Shown here one piece after another: positions 15,700 through 23,892 of a DNA stretch of 64,000 nt. Within the stretch, counting starts at the first letter, position 1. The number at the start of each line of letters is the position of its first letter. Under the pieces are notes generated by a model, which searched no databases, had not been told where the DNA came from, and saw nothing but the letters and a program-made list of their open reading frames with translations. The stretch is from Bacteroidota bacterium (GTDB lineage: Bacteria; Bacteroidota; Rhodothermia; Rhodothermales; UBA10348), in the NCBI GenBank assembly GCA_029262855.1, contig JAJCYP010000049.1:62001-126000 (forward strand). Direction: 5' to 3'. The translations under genes were made by a program, and so were the position numbers.

Positions 15700-17603
15700 C
15701 GCTTGACCGGCGCAAATTTCTGGACCCGTTTGTAGGTGTCTACCTCGGTCGTGTAGATGTTGCCCGCAGCGTCTATCGCCACGTTGTGGATCCAGCCGAA
15801 CTGGCCGGCCTGCCTGCCGCCTCGCCCGAAGGAGCCCACCACCTCCAGGCCTTCCCGACGAACCACCCAAACGGTTTGATTCGTGCCGTCCGGGATGTAC
15901 AGATACGTCTGGTTCGCGTCGGGGGAAAGCTCCACGTCCCAGACTGAGCCCATCGCCAGCGTGTTCGGGGCCACGAAACCCTCCTCGAGGAACTCGCCGA
16001 GCTTCGAAAACACCTGAATCCGGTTGTTGACCCGGTCCGCCACGTACACCTTGCCATCATTTGAGATTCTCACGGCATGGACCGGACTGCGGAATGACTC
16101 CTGGTCTTGCCCCGGCTCGAAGGCCACCAGTTCATCGTCATGGGGCTCGCTCCCGTATGCCCCCCAGTGGCGCAGGTACCCTCCCGTCGTAGCGTCGAAC
16201 ACCACAATGCGGCGATTTCCGTAGCCGTCTGCGATGTAGACCTCACCATCATCCACAGCAATGTCCGCCGGCTGGCCCAGGAGGGACTGATGCATGGAGC
16301 CTCCCGTCTCGCCCCACTCGCCGATCTGGAGCAGCTTCTCTCCATCCGGCGTGAACTTCATCACCACCTGATCCCGGCCACCGTTACTCCCAATCCAGAC
16401 GTTGCCCTCGCCATCCACAAACAACCCGTGCTCGGAGCGGGGCCACTGCATGCCTGAGTCCGGGCCACCCCAGGCGCGAAGGACATCGCCTTCCGGAGAG
16501 AACTGAATCACCGAGGGGGCGGGGACACAGCAGGCAGAAAGTGGAGGATCCTGAACGGCACCGGCCTCGCGCTCGGTAAGCGTCAGCGGCCGGTGCAAGA
16601 CCCAGACGTTGCCGTCGGCGTCTACATCCACACCCGAGGCCTGGCCGATGATCCAGTTGTTGGGAAGGGGTTTGGGCCACGACGCGTCCACTCTGAAGGA
16701 GGTCGGCGCCTGAATTACGGACGGAGACGCGCGATGCGCCACTTCCATCATGTTGACGATGGGATTTCGCAGCAGTCCCAGATGTTCGATCTCGACCTCA
16801 ATGTCGTCGCCGTGCTCCATGACGCGGCGTGCTCCCTGCACGCGCCCCACGGTGCCGGTAAAGATCAAGTCGCCCGGCTGGAGCGTCATGTACCGGCTGA
16901 TGTAGGCGATGAGGTTGGGGACGCCGTTGGCCAACTCACTGGTTCGGCCGGACTGCACGACTACTCCATTCAGTCGTACTTCGACGCCGAGATTCAGGTA
17001 GTCGATTCCCGTCACAATGGAGGGCCCAATGGGTGCCCAGGAATCGGTCCCCTTGGAGATCAGCCGTGTGGGCTCATCCACGCCGTTCCGCTCGCCGTAC
17101 CAGGTGTTCTCGCTGAAGTCGTTCCCCACCGTGACACCGAAGACGTGCTCCATGGCGCTTTCGGCCGGAATGTGCCGTCCGCGCTTGCCGATCACGAGCA
17201 CAAGCTCGCCCTCATAGTTGAGGTTCCCGGCCTCCGGAGGCAGTTCTACGGCATCGCCGGGGCCCCGCAGGCTGGTGGGCATCTTGGCGAAGAACCGCGG
17301 ATTGGGAATCGGTCCGGTCCGGCCTGCCCCCATCGTGTTGACGGCGACTCCGATGACCTTTGGAACCTGCGCGGGATCAATCGGCGAGAGCAACTTCACT
17401 TCGGCAGCCGAGAAGGTTCGACCGGTCCGGGTGCCAGGCGTGAGCAGGTCGTAGCCCGACAGTTCGTGGACCGTGCCTCCGACCAATTCGCCGTAGGCCA
17501 GGGTGCTACCCGACTCGAATCGAACGAAATGGTGCACATCCTGCGCCGTGGCAGGCAGAGCGTAGAGCAGAAAGGCCGCGAGGATACTGAGGCGCGTCTT
17601 CAT
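15696..17603 (-). CDS. Exported fusion: FAH-family hydrolase domain plus NHL beta-propeller
   Basis: 635 aa. A signal peptide ('ILAAFLLYALPATAQ') is followed by a fumarylacetoacetate hydrolase-fold domain (about 25-300) with metal ligands in 'NYEGELVLVIGKRG' (E-x-E) and 'VTVGNDFSE' (Asp), plus 'QPGDLIFTGTVGRV'. From about 315 to the end it is an NHL propeller resembling peptidyl-alpha-hydroxyglycine alpha-amidating lyase-like proteins ('ASGVDVDADGNVWVLHRP', 'SEHGLFVDGEGNVWIG', 'YIADGYGNRRIVVFD', 'VYVADRVNNRIQVF'). FAH enzymes are normally cytosolic and act on acylpyruvates or 2-oxo acids; an exported FAH fused to a propeller is unusual. It is coupled to the M55 gene downstream and lies 56 bp from the PQQ dehydrogenase gene, suggesting a periplasmic degradative pathway. 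Confidence 0.88.
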   Translation of the reverse strand: MKTRLSILAAFLLYALPATAQDVHHFVRFESGSTLAYGELVGGTVHELSGYDLLTPGTRTGRTFSAAEVKLLSPIDPAQVPKVIGVAVNTMGAGRTGPIPNPRFFAKMPTSLRGPGDAVELPPEAGNLNYEGELVLVIGKRGRHIPAESAMEHVFGVTVGNDFSENTWYGERNGVDEPTRLISKGTDSWAPIGPSIVTGIDYLNLGVEVRLNGVVVQSGRTSELANGVPNLIAYISRYMTLQPGDLIFTGTVGRVQGARRVMEHGDDIEVEIEHLGLLRNPIVNMMEVAHRASPSVIQAPTSFRVDASWPKPLPNNWIIGQASGVDVDADGNVWVLHRPLTLTEREAGAVQDPPLSACCVPAPSVIQFSPEGDVLRAWGGPDSGMQWPRSEHGLFVDGEGNVWIGSNGGRDQVVMKFTPDGEKLLQIGEWGETGGSMHQSLLGQPADIAVDDGEVYIADGYGNRRIVVFDATTGGYLRHWGAYGSEPHDDELVAFEPGQDQESFRSPVHAVRISNDGKVYVADRVNNRIQVFSKLGEFLEEGFVAPNTLAMGSVWDVELSPDANQTYLYIPDGTNQTVWVVRREGLEVVGSFGRGGRQAGQFGWIHNVAIDAAGNIYTTEVDTYKRVQKFAPVKR

Positions 17604-17659
17604 TGTGTCAGGATCTGATCAGTCGTGGGGTGGGGGCGGCGGGAGCGGAAGCTGGTGCG

Positions 17660-19600
17660 TCAGTCAGGAAGAACCAAGGCGATCAGTTCGGCCGGATGGT
17701 CAGGCGCCGAGGCGATCGACAGCAGGATATACTGACGCCCCTCGTGCATGAAGGACATCGGTGCCGTGTTGGTTGTAGCGGGAATATCTATGCGTGCCAA
17801 CTCTTCTCCGGTGGCCTTGTCAACAGCGTGAAGGACTGGATCGCCGGAGCGCCCCTCCCCGTAATACAGCAGCGAGCGGGTTACCAGTACGTTGGCGTGT
17901 GACCGCTTTCCGGTCGTGGGAAGGTCGACACCCTCCAGGGCCGGGTGGTTGGTGACGGACTCGGGCGTGTCACCGTTGGGGATGGACCATGCCAGCGTGC
18001 CGCGGTTGAGATTGAGCGCGACCACCGAGCCGAAGGGTGGCTTCAACAGCGGCAACCCCTGCGGCCCTCGAATGCCGCCGGGACCCAGCGAAACGTAGCG
18101 GGATTCGGACGGCCCCCGAATGGTGCGGTCCTTCCCTTCTATCAAAGCAATCACGCTGTGCCCGCGCTCCGTGGCCACGTATAGCATTCCCGTCTCGGGG
18201 TCGACCGCCGAGCCACCCGGAATGTTGGCCCCACCGTTGGCGCCAGGCACCACGAAAGCACCGCTCGTGCCATCAGGATGATTGGCGAGCGACGGCGGCG
18301 TGTACAGCCCTCCCATTCGGTACCGGGAGGCGAGCTCAATCGCCTGCGCCTTGATCTCCGGCGTGAAGTCGATCAGGTCATCCTCAGTGATGCCCTGCAG
18401 CTCGAAGGCGGGCGGCCTGGTCGGGAACGGCTGCGTGGGCCAGGCCTCTTCCCCTGGAGCATCGGAGCCCGCCACGGCCCGCTCCTCCATCGGCCAGACC
18501 GGCTCACCGGTCTCACGGTTCAGTACATAGGTGAAGCCCTGCTTGGTGGTCTGTGCAACAATCGGCACGCGAGCCCCATCGACCGTCACATCCATCAGCT
18601 TGGGTGCGTTGGGCGTGTCGTAGTTCCAGATATCGTGGTGCACCATTTGGAAATGCCAGCGCCGCTCGCCGGTCTGGACGTCCAGGGCAATCAGGCTGGT
18701 GCCGTAGAGGTTTTGCCCCAGCCGTTCGCCCCCGTAATAGTCGTTGGTCGGAGTGTCGGTCGGGATGTAGACCAGGCCCAGTTTCGAATCGGCCGAGAGC
18801 GGAGCCCAGGCCGAGACATTGCCTGAGTACTTCCAGGAGTCATCCTCCCACGTCTCGTTGCCGAACTCGCCAGCTTGCGGCACCACGTTGAAACGCCACT
18901 TCATCATGCCCGTCCGGACATCGTATCCGCGAATGTGGCCGGGGACGTTCTCCTTCCGATCCGGGTAGTACCCGCGGTCGTGCGAATTGCCGACAACGAT
19001 CACGCCATTCACCACAATCGGCGGAGACGACGAGGTGATGTCTCCCGAGTCCAGGATGCCACGATCCGCATCGACCGGGTAGTCCCCCATCCCGAGGTGA
19101 AGGTCCACAATGCCGTTCATCCCGAAGTACGGCACGGGCTGCCCCGAGTCCGCATCGAGCGCCACCATGTAGTAGCCTGGCGTGATCAGAAAGATGGTCG
19201 GACGGCCGTCCACGAGCGCATAGGCCACGCCCTTTCCGTAGTTCTTGCGGGTCGAGGCCTCCCACCGGGGGTTGTCCCGCATGCGCCACATCCACAGCGT
19301 CTCGCCTGTCTCGGGATCAATGCACACGGCCGTACGGCGCTCGCCCGCTACCGTGTACAGCTTTCCGTTTACGTAAAGCGGCGTCGCCCGGTAGATGTAC
19401 TGGGGCGATGGGCCGAAGCTGTTGGCACTCCATCGCCAGGCGATCTCGAGGTCTTCGAAGTTGGCCCCGTCGATCTGATCAAGCGGCGCATACCGTGCCT
19501 GGCCCTCGTTGCCTCCCCAGTGGGTCCACTCGACAGTCTGGGCGAAAACGGGCGCGCTGAGGAGGGCGCCCATGAACAGGAGGGAGAGAATCTGTCGCAT
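17660..19600 (-). CDS. PQQ-dependent dehydrogenase (quinoprotein), periplasmic
   Basis: 646 aa from the ATG at 19600, giving the signal peptide 'ILSLLFMGALLSAPVFAQ'; the frame's upstream extension overlaps the divergent gene. The eight-bladed quinoprotein propeller is recognised from 'WTHWGGNEGQARYAPLDQI', 'AVCIDPETGETLWMWRMRD', 'GTSLIALDVQTGERRWHFQ', 'HHDIWNYDTPNAPKLMDV' and 'PGANGGANIPGGSAVDPETG'. Proteins of this kind oxidise alcohols or sugars with PQQ and Ca2+ and pass electrons to cytochrome c or quinone. There is no C-terminal cytochrome domain, but a separate small cytochrome c gene lies 0.9 kb away (20538-20951). The first gene of a three-gene minus-strand cluster with the FAH-NHL and M55 genes. 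No PQQ biosynthesis gene is in the window. Confidence 0.92.
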   Translation of the reverse strand: MRQILSLLFMGALLSAPVFAQTVEWTHWGGNEGQARYAPLDQIDGANFEDLEIAWRWSANSFGPSPQYIYRATPLYVNGKLYTVAGERRTAVCIDPETGETLWMWRMRDNPRWEASTRKNYGKGVAYALVDGRPTIFLITPGYYMVALDADSGQPVPYFGMNGIVDLHLGMGDYPVDADRGILDSGDITSSSPPIVVNGVIVVGNSHDRGYYPDRKENVPGHIRGYDVRTGMMKWRFNVVPQAGEFGNETWEDDSWKYSGNVSAWAPLSADSKLGLVYIPTDTPTNDYYGGERLGQNLYGTSLIALDVQTGERRWHFQMVHHDIWNYDTPNAPKLMDVTVDGARVPIVAQTTKQGFTYVLNRETGEPVWPMEERAVAGSDAPGEEAWPTQPFPTRPPAFELQGITEDDLIDFTPEIKAQAIELASRYRMGGLYTPPSLANHPDGTSGAFVVPGANGGANIPGGSAVDPETGMLYVATERGHSVIALIEGKDRTIRGPSESRYVSLGPGGIRGPQGLPLLKPPFGSVVALNLNRGTLAWSIPNGDTPESVTNHPALEGVDLPTTGKRSHANVLVTRSLLYYGEGRSGDPVLHAVDKATGEELARIDIPATTNTAPMSFMHEGRQYILLSIASAPDHPAELIALVLPD

Positions 19601-19717
19601 GGGTCGATTGGGCTGGTCTCCAAATGTATTCGGTCGCAGGCATCGAGTACAGTCTCCGCGTCTGAATCCCGGCGGGTGCTTATTCGTACGGGCACAAGAA
19701 GCGCAACCTCCTCCCCG

Positions 19718-20533
19718 ATGCCCGACCAGATTCGCTACGACGAAGAAGCTATCACCGAGATCTTTCGCCAAGCGGCGGAGGCGCAGACGGAGGCTCAGAA
19801 CAAGGCCGGCAGCGCCGGCGGACTGACGCTGGAGGAACTCCAGGAAATCGGAGCGGAAGCTGGACTGTCCCCCGAATTCGTTGCGCGTGCGGCCACGAAC
19901 ATGGCGCGGGAAATCCAGGAGCCACCTCTTCCCACGTTCATGGGCCTGGACATCGGCGTCCGCCGGTCCGTTGCCCTGCCGGGTCCCATGTCGGACGAGG
20001 AGTGGGCGTTATTGGTGGCAGATCTCAGACAGACCTTTGGCGCCCGGGGCAAGATCCAGCAGGCCGGCGAACTGCGTGAGTGGTACAACGGAAACCTGTT
20101 CGCCCACGTCCAGCCAGATGGTGATGGCTACAGGTTGAATATGGGCAGTACCAAGGGCATGGCACGCGAGCTGATGATGTCCGGAATGACCATGGTCGCG
20201 ATGAGCCTGGTCACCATGCTGTTGCTCGTCACCTTCAAAGGCGAATCTTGGGCCAGCGCTCTGCCGATCTTGACCATTGCTCTTGCCGGGCTGGGGGTGG
20301 GGGGATTCGGCTATCTCCAACTCCCGAATTGGCGTTCCACTCGGGAGTCCCAGATGGAGGCCATCGGCCGTCGTGCAGTGGAACGATCAGACGAAACGCG
20401 GCAGCGGGTCCAGGCGGAAGCGGCCGTTGCTGAGGTAGCGCCAGCGGCGCCAGCCTCAGATTTGGACCTCGCCGACGCGGAGGGTTTCGAAGCGCCTGCG
20501 GATGAACGGATCAGGCCGCGCGAGCGCTCTTGA
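19718..20533 (+). CDS. Conserved-looking membrane protein of unknown function
   Basis: 271 aa from the ATG at 19718 ('MPDQIRYDEEAITEIFRQAA'); upstream sequence in this frame is antisense to the PQQ gene and is excluded. The N-terminal 60 residues are helical and contain 'GLTLEELQEIGAEAGLSPEF', a segment often seen at the start of small Bacteroidetes-like membrane proteins. Two adjacent transmembrane helices at about 150-200 ('VAMSLVTMLLLVTF', 'PILTIALAGLGVGGFGYL') are followed by a charged Ala/Glu-rich tail. Divergent from the PQQ dehydrogenase with a gap of 117 bp and convergent with the cytochrome c gene (4-bp gap). No family assigned. Confidence 0.72.
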   Translation: MPDQIRYDEEAITEIFRQAAEAQTEAQNKAGSAGGLTLEELQEIGAEAGLSPEFVARAATNMAREIQEPPLPTFMGLDIGVRRSVALPGPMSDEEWALLVADLRQTFGARGKIQQAGELREWYNGNLFAHVQPDGDGYRLNMGSTKGMARELMMSGMTMVAMSLVTMLLLVTFKGESWASALPILTIALAGLGVGGFGYLQLPNWRSTRESQMEAIGRRAVERSDETRQRVQAEAAVAEVAPAAPASDLDLADAEGFEAPADERIRPRERS

Positions 20534-20537
20534 ATCC

Positions 20538-20951
20538 TCAGGAGTCGCCGGCTTTTTCGCCCTCGGGCAACGCGATGAGGATCTCCTTGAGCCTCCGCGT
20601 CGATCCAGGCAGATTCTCTTCGCCAGCCTCAAGCCCGTTCAGCTGAAACAGGAAGGCGATGACGGCTGCGTACTCACTGGAACGCAGGCTTCCCGGAGAG
20701 TCCTCCGGCATGGTCGCGCGGATTTCCTTGAACAACACGTCGGCCGTCTGACCGGCCCATCCCTCAAGGAATCCTTCAAGGAAATCTTCCGGCTGGTGAC
20801 ACTCTCCGCAGACCACGGTAAAGAGCTCCTGCCCCTTCAAGGCCTGCTCGGCCGTGAATACGCCGGTCCGAGTCGAGATTGGCTGAGGCCCGTCCTCCTG
20901 GGCGGCGGCCGATAGCGGAATGAGGCAGCAAACAAGGAAAACGAATCGCAT
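20538..20951 (-). CDS. Periplasmic mono-heme cytochrome c
   Basis: 137 aa. A signal peptide ('FVFLVCCLIPLSAAAQ') is followed by a class I cytochrome c domain: a single CXXCH at Cys48-Cys51-His52 ('VVCGECHQPEDF') and a probable distal Met81 in 'IRATMPEDSPGSL', then the closing helix 'SEYAAVIAFLFQLNG'. It would carry one electron in the periplasm. The nearby PQQ dehydrogenase is a sensible donor, although the two genes face each other's flank rather than forming one operon. The C-terminal tail after about 115 ('STRRLKEILIALPEG') is extra relative to minimal cytochromes. Confidence 0.88.
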   Translation of the reverse strand: MRFVFLVCCLIPLSAAAQEDGPQPISTRTGVFTAEQALKGQELFTVVCGECHQPEDFLEGFLEGWAGQTADVLFKEIRATMPEDSPGSLRSSEYAAVIAFLFQLNGLEAGEENLPGSTRRLKEILIALPEGEKAGDS

Positions 20952-21018
20952 GGCAGAAAGCTACGCGCCCTGGGTCGGGGCTTCAACGGTGGGGCCACCG
21001 GCCACCAAGGGACCGCCT

Positions 21019-21054
21019 GCCACCTCGGGTTCACCGGCCACCTCGGGTTCACCG
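21019..21054. repeat. Two tandem copies of an 18-bp unit
   Basis: 'gccacctcgggttcaccg' occurs twice in perfect tandem (21019-21036, 21037-21054) at the 3' end of the sialate O-acetylesterase gene, with partly related sequence just before it. It begins 30 bp downstream of the gene's stop and reaches its last two codons. Probably slippage-generated; no function is evident. Confidence 0.6.
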
Positions 21055-22458
21055 GCCCGTCCGGAACGGCGAAGCCGGAAGCCCGGCACCGTTGTAGAGA
21101 TTCGCCCTGTCCGGGTTGTCGGCCCAGGCATACCGAACGTGGAACGGCTGATCGATGCCCGGCGCCGACAGGATTACGGCGTTGCCATCGATCCGGCCTT
21201 CGGCCCACTCAAACGGACCGTCCTCAGCCGCCAGCGCAAACCCGCCGACCGGCCCGCCTCGGGCCCGAAGTCCCTCTGCAAAGGAAAATCGAACCAGGAC
21301 TTCGCTTCCGCGCAGTTCGTGTCCTGTGTAGACCGGGCCCGAATGAACCACCTGTTGTCCGTAGGCCAGTGCCCTGGCCGCCAGCGACAGTCTCAAGCCC
21401 ACGTCCTGTTTGTTGCGGGGATGAATGTCGGCAGCCTCACCGATGTCAATGATGACCGCCTCGGCAACACCCTGCAAAGCCAAGGCCGCCGACTGCGACT
21501 CACGAAGGATGGCCCAACTGCTCTCGGTTGGCACCACCGAGGGCGCCATGTAGTTGGCCAACTGAACAAACAGAAACGGCGCCTCTGGCGCCCGCCAGAG
21601 CTCGCGCCAACGCTGAATCATGGCCTTGAACTGGCCGGCATATCGGGGAGCGTCATCGACGCCGGCATTCGACTCACCCTGATACCAAAGAAAACCGGTC
21701 ACCGGAAAATCAACAATCGGATGGATCATCTGATTGTAGAGCAGAGTCGGGACCCGATTCTTGCGGGATCCGGCCCGGAAGAGCGAATCCTGTTCGGCCT
21801 CCGTCATGCCCAGTGACTTCGAATCCATCCAGGGCTCGATGCGAGAACCGCCCCAACTGGTATTGATAATCCCGATCGGGACCGGGACGTGGCGTCTCAG
21901 TTCTCGCGCGAAGAAGTACGCGACCGCGGAGAAATCTCCAACCGCCTCAGGTGTGGCGCTGCTCCACGCTCCGCCAGCGAGTTCTTCCTGCGGCTGATAG
22001 GCCCAGGTCAGCGGAACTTTGAACTGACGAATGGCAGGGTCATTCGCCGCGGCAATTTCCGTCGCGGCATCACGCGAGTTGGCAACGACCCACTCCATGT
22101 TGGACTGGCCCGAGGCCACCCAGACGTCTCCGTAGATGAGGTCGGATATCTCCAGCGCGTCTTCGCCGGCCGTGATGGTCAGCGTGTGCGGACCACCGGC
22201 CGAACGAGGCTCCATCTCAATGCGCCACCTGGCGGACGCGCCGGTTCGAACGGTGTGTATCTCATCGTCGAGCTTGACCGTCACGTCAGTCCCGGGCGGC
22301 GCGATCCCCCATACGGGCAGGGCGGAAGCCCGCTGGGCTACCATCCCATTCTGGAAAATCCGGGCTACACGAAATGACGTGTCTTCGGGCGGCGGAAGGG
22401 ACTCGCTCGGGGAGCAGGCTGCAACACCAAGAATTAGAGCTATGAGAATCAGACGCAT
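21049..22458 (-). CDS. Sialate O-acetylesterase family lipoprotein
   Basis: 469 aa. The N-terminus 'LILIALILGVAAC' is a lipoprotein signal (Cys15). The SGNH-type SASA domain shows block I 'VASGQSNMEW' (nucleophile Ser), the 'GFLWYQGESNAG' block and 'AADIHPRNKQDVGLRL' with the Asp-x-His catalytic pair. The enzyme removes O-acetyl groups from sialic acids or from acetylated plant or algal polysaccharides; in marine bacteria the second use is common. Both ends look complete. It lies downstream on the same strand of an ExbB-like gene (80-bp gap) and upstream of the cytochrome c gene. A carbohydrate-processing role on the cell surface is inferred from lipidation. Confidence 0.9.
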   Translation of the reverse strand: MRLILIALILGVAACSPSESLPPPEDTSFRVARIFQNGMVAQRASALPVWGIAPPGTDVTVKLDDEIHTVRTGASARWRIEMEPRSAGGPHTLTITAGEDALEISDLIYGDVWVASGQSNMEWVVANSRDAATEIAAANDPAIRQFKVPLTWAYQPQEELAGGAWSSATPEAVGDFSAVAYFFARELRRHVPVPIGIINTSWGGSRIEPWMDSKSLGMTEAEQDSLFRAGSRKNRVPTLLYNQMIHPIVDFPVTGFLWYQGESNAGVDDAPRYAGQFKAMIQRWRELWRAPEAPFLFVQLANYMAPSVVPTESSWAILRESQSAALALQGVAEAVIIDIGEAADIHPRNKQDVGLRLSLAARALAYGQQVVHSGPVYTGHELRGSEVLVRFSFAEGLRARGGPVGGFALAAEDGPFEWAEGRIDGNAVILSAPGIDQPFHVRYAWADNPDRANLYNGAGLPASPFRTGR

Positions 22459-22538
22459 TCGATCCGGGAATTGGGCGCGACAGGGTCTCTATTATCGAGA
22501 ATATGTCGGTACCGAACCCGGACACCAGCGATCAGGCC

Positions 22539-22883
22539 CTACTCAGCCCTTTTCCGGTATCCCAGGATTGTCCAGCCGGCGAGAGCGATAACCAAGTTCC
22601 CCAGGCCAAACAACGTCGAGATGAAGGAAACTTTCAGCCCACCCGCCAGCATCCGTGGCGATACGCCACCGACCTGCTCGATGACGCCCATCGCTTGATA
22701 CAGCCCCATCGCCTGTCCAAGGATTCCCCACACTGCGGAAAACACGCCGATGTGCAGAAGCAGACTTCGGTGTCGCCTCTCGCCTTTGAGGCCGGAGACG
22801 GCGATGAGGCCGAGGATCGCCAGGAGCAGCAGGACCAGCGGATAGGTGAACATGGGGCCACCCATTTGGATGAAATCAAACAT
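22539..22883 (-). CDS. Minimal MotA/TolQ/ExbB-like proton channel protein
   Basis: 114 aa from the ATG at 22883; a longer open frame to 23048 is antisense to a plausible divergent promoter. Three transmembrane helices are visible: 'YPLVLLLLAILGLIAVSGL', 'IGVFSAVWGILGQAMGLYQA' and 'FISTLFGLGNLVIALAGW'. The 'VWGILGQAMGL' helix and the 'SPRMLAGGLKVSFISTLFGL' block are the core of the MotA/TolQ/ExbB domain, but the N-terminal periplasmic part and the cytoplasmic loop of full ExbB (about 220-240 aa) are missing. No ExbD/TolR partner is adjacent. Divergent from a LytTR regulator, a pairing seen in FCB-group genomes. Confidence 0.78.
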   Translation of the reverse strand: MFDFIQMGGPMFTYPLVLLLLAILGLIAVSGLKGERRHRSLLLHIGVFSAVWGILGQAMGLYQAMGVIEQVGGVSPRMLAGGLKVSFISTLFGLGNLVIALAGWTILGYRKRAE

Positions 22884-22920
22884 GAGTTCGCGGACTGGTT
22901 CGTTTGCGTGGTTCAACCTA

Positions 22921-22990
22921 CCTCTTGAGGGGGCCGGCAACGCCGGCAGGCAGGGGTTGTCTATCGACCAACACGTGTCGTTCAACGACA
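22921..22990. promoter_or_regulatory. Cluster of three short inverted repeats in a divergent promoter region
   Basis: Between the ExbB-like start (22883) and the LytTR gene start (23029) lie 'cctcttgagg' (22921-22930), 'gccggc' twice around 'aac' (22933-22947) and 'tgtcgt'-'tca'-'acgaca' (22976-22990). These are candidate operators or leader hairpins; LytTR proteins usually bind direct repeats, so these may belong to another regulator. Assignment rests on symmetry and position only. Confidence 0.3.
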
Positions 22991-23028
22991 GAGTCCTTCC
23001 TGAAGGCCTCGCGACCCTATTTTGGGGC

Positions 23029-23892
23029 ATGACTTTCAACAGCCGCACCCTGGTGCAGGTGGCCTTTTGGTTCGGCGCCGCACACTTCTACATCTGGTAT
23101 GTCGGACGCGGTGCGGACGCCTATCTGGACGCGCTCCCGCTGGCTGTGCCGCTCCTGCTGGTCGCGATGGCCACGTCCTGGGTGGTTGGCTGGATCTTGG
23201 TGCCGAGATACCTATTGACCGGACGACGAGTACGGTTTGGCCTGTACACGCTCTATGCGCTGATAGTCAGTGCCTACCTGGTCCTGGGGATCATCGTCGG
23301 AGACTTTGTCCTGTCGGGCTACCGGGTATCTGACCGGTCTCCCGTCTCGCTCGACAGGCCGGCCTTGTTCCTGGGCGTTTACGTGGTGGTTGCGACGGCC
23401 GTGATTCTCAGAATGGTCAGCCACTGGGACGACATGCTCGCCGCACACCAACGGGACCGCGCACAGGCCGAGGCTCGACTCTCGGAGGCGTCCCGCGTGG
23501 CCGCCCTCGGGCGCCTTGAGATCCTGGTGGATCGTGAGACGGTCCGGTTGGATATCGCGAGCATCAGTCACCTGGAAAGCGCAGGCGACTACGTCATCGT
23601 CCATACCGACAAGAAACCCCTGATGACGAAAGCCCGCCTGGGTGACCTCGCGGATCGGCTGGTGCCGGCCGGGTTTGTCCGCGTACATCGCTCGTTCGTG
23701 GTGCGGATCGATGCCATTCGCTCGCGGACCGCTGCCGCCCTGTCGGTGGGCCATGTCTCTATCCCAATCGGGCGGAGCTATCGGGTCGGGGTCCGGGCCG
23801 CCGTGGAGGCCGCCGGGAGTCTGGGGCCGACCGGCGGCCTCGACCCGTCAGGCACCGCTCTGGAGAACGCTCATCCGCACCCTGGCGCCTGA
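23029..23892 (+). CDS. Membrane-bound LytTR-family transcriptional regulator
   Basis: 287 aa from the ATG at 23029, preceded by 'ggggc'. Four transmembrane helices occupy about 5-135 ('VQVAFWFGAAHFYIWYV', 'AVPLLLVAMATSWVVGWIL', 'LYALIVSAYLVLGIIVG', 'LGVYVVVATAVILRMVS'). A short coiled linker ('QRDRAQAEARLSEASRV') leads to a LytTR DNA-binding domain (about 160-265) with 'ISHLESAGDYVIVHT', 'FVRVHRSFVVRIDAI' and 'IPIGRSYR'. There is no receiver domain, so the membrane part itself probably senses the signal. The C-terminal 45 bp overlap the Ppx/GppA gene on the other strand. The divergent ExbB-like gene is a likely target. Confidence 0.87.
   Translation: MTFNSRTLVQVAFWFGAAHFYIWYVGRGADAYLDALPLAVPLLLVAMATSWVVGWILVPRYLLTGRRVRFGLYTLYALIVSAYLVLGIIVGDFVLSGYRVSDRSPVSLDRPALFLGVYVVVATAVILRMVSHWDDMLAAHQRDRAQAEARLSEASRVAALGRLEILVDRETVRLDIASISHLESAGDYVIVHTDKKPLMTKARLGDLADRLVPAGFVRVHRSFVVRIDAIRSRTAAALSVGHVSIPIGRSYRVGVRAAVEAAGSLGPTGGLDPSGTALENAHPHPGA

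Noticed and set aside
16593-17618. 341-codon plus-strand frame opposite the FAH-NHL gene
   Set aside because: The minus-strand protein has full FAH and NHL motifs and a signal peptide; the plus frame has none.
18875-19717. 5' extension of the membrane-protein frame at 19718 back to 18875
   Set aside because: The extension is antisense to the PQQ dehydrogenase; the protein's natural helical N-terminus begins at the ATG at 19718.
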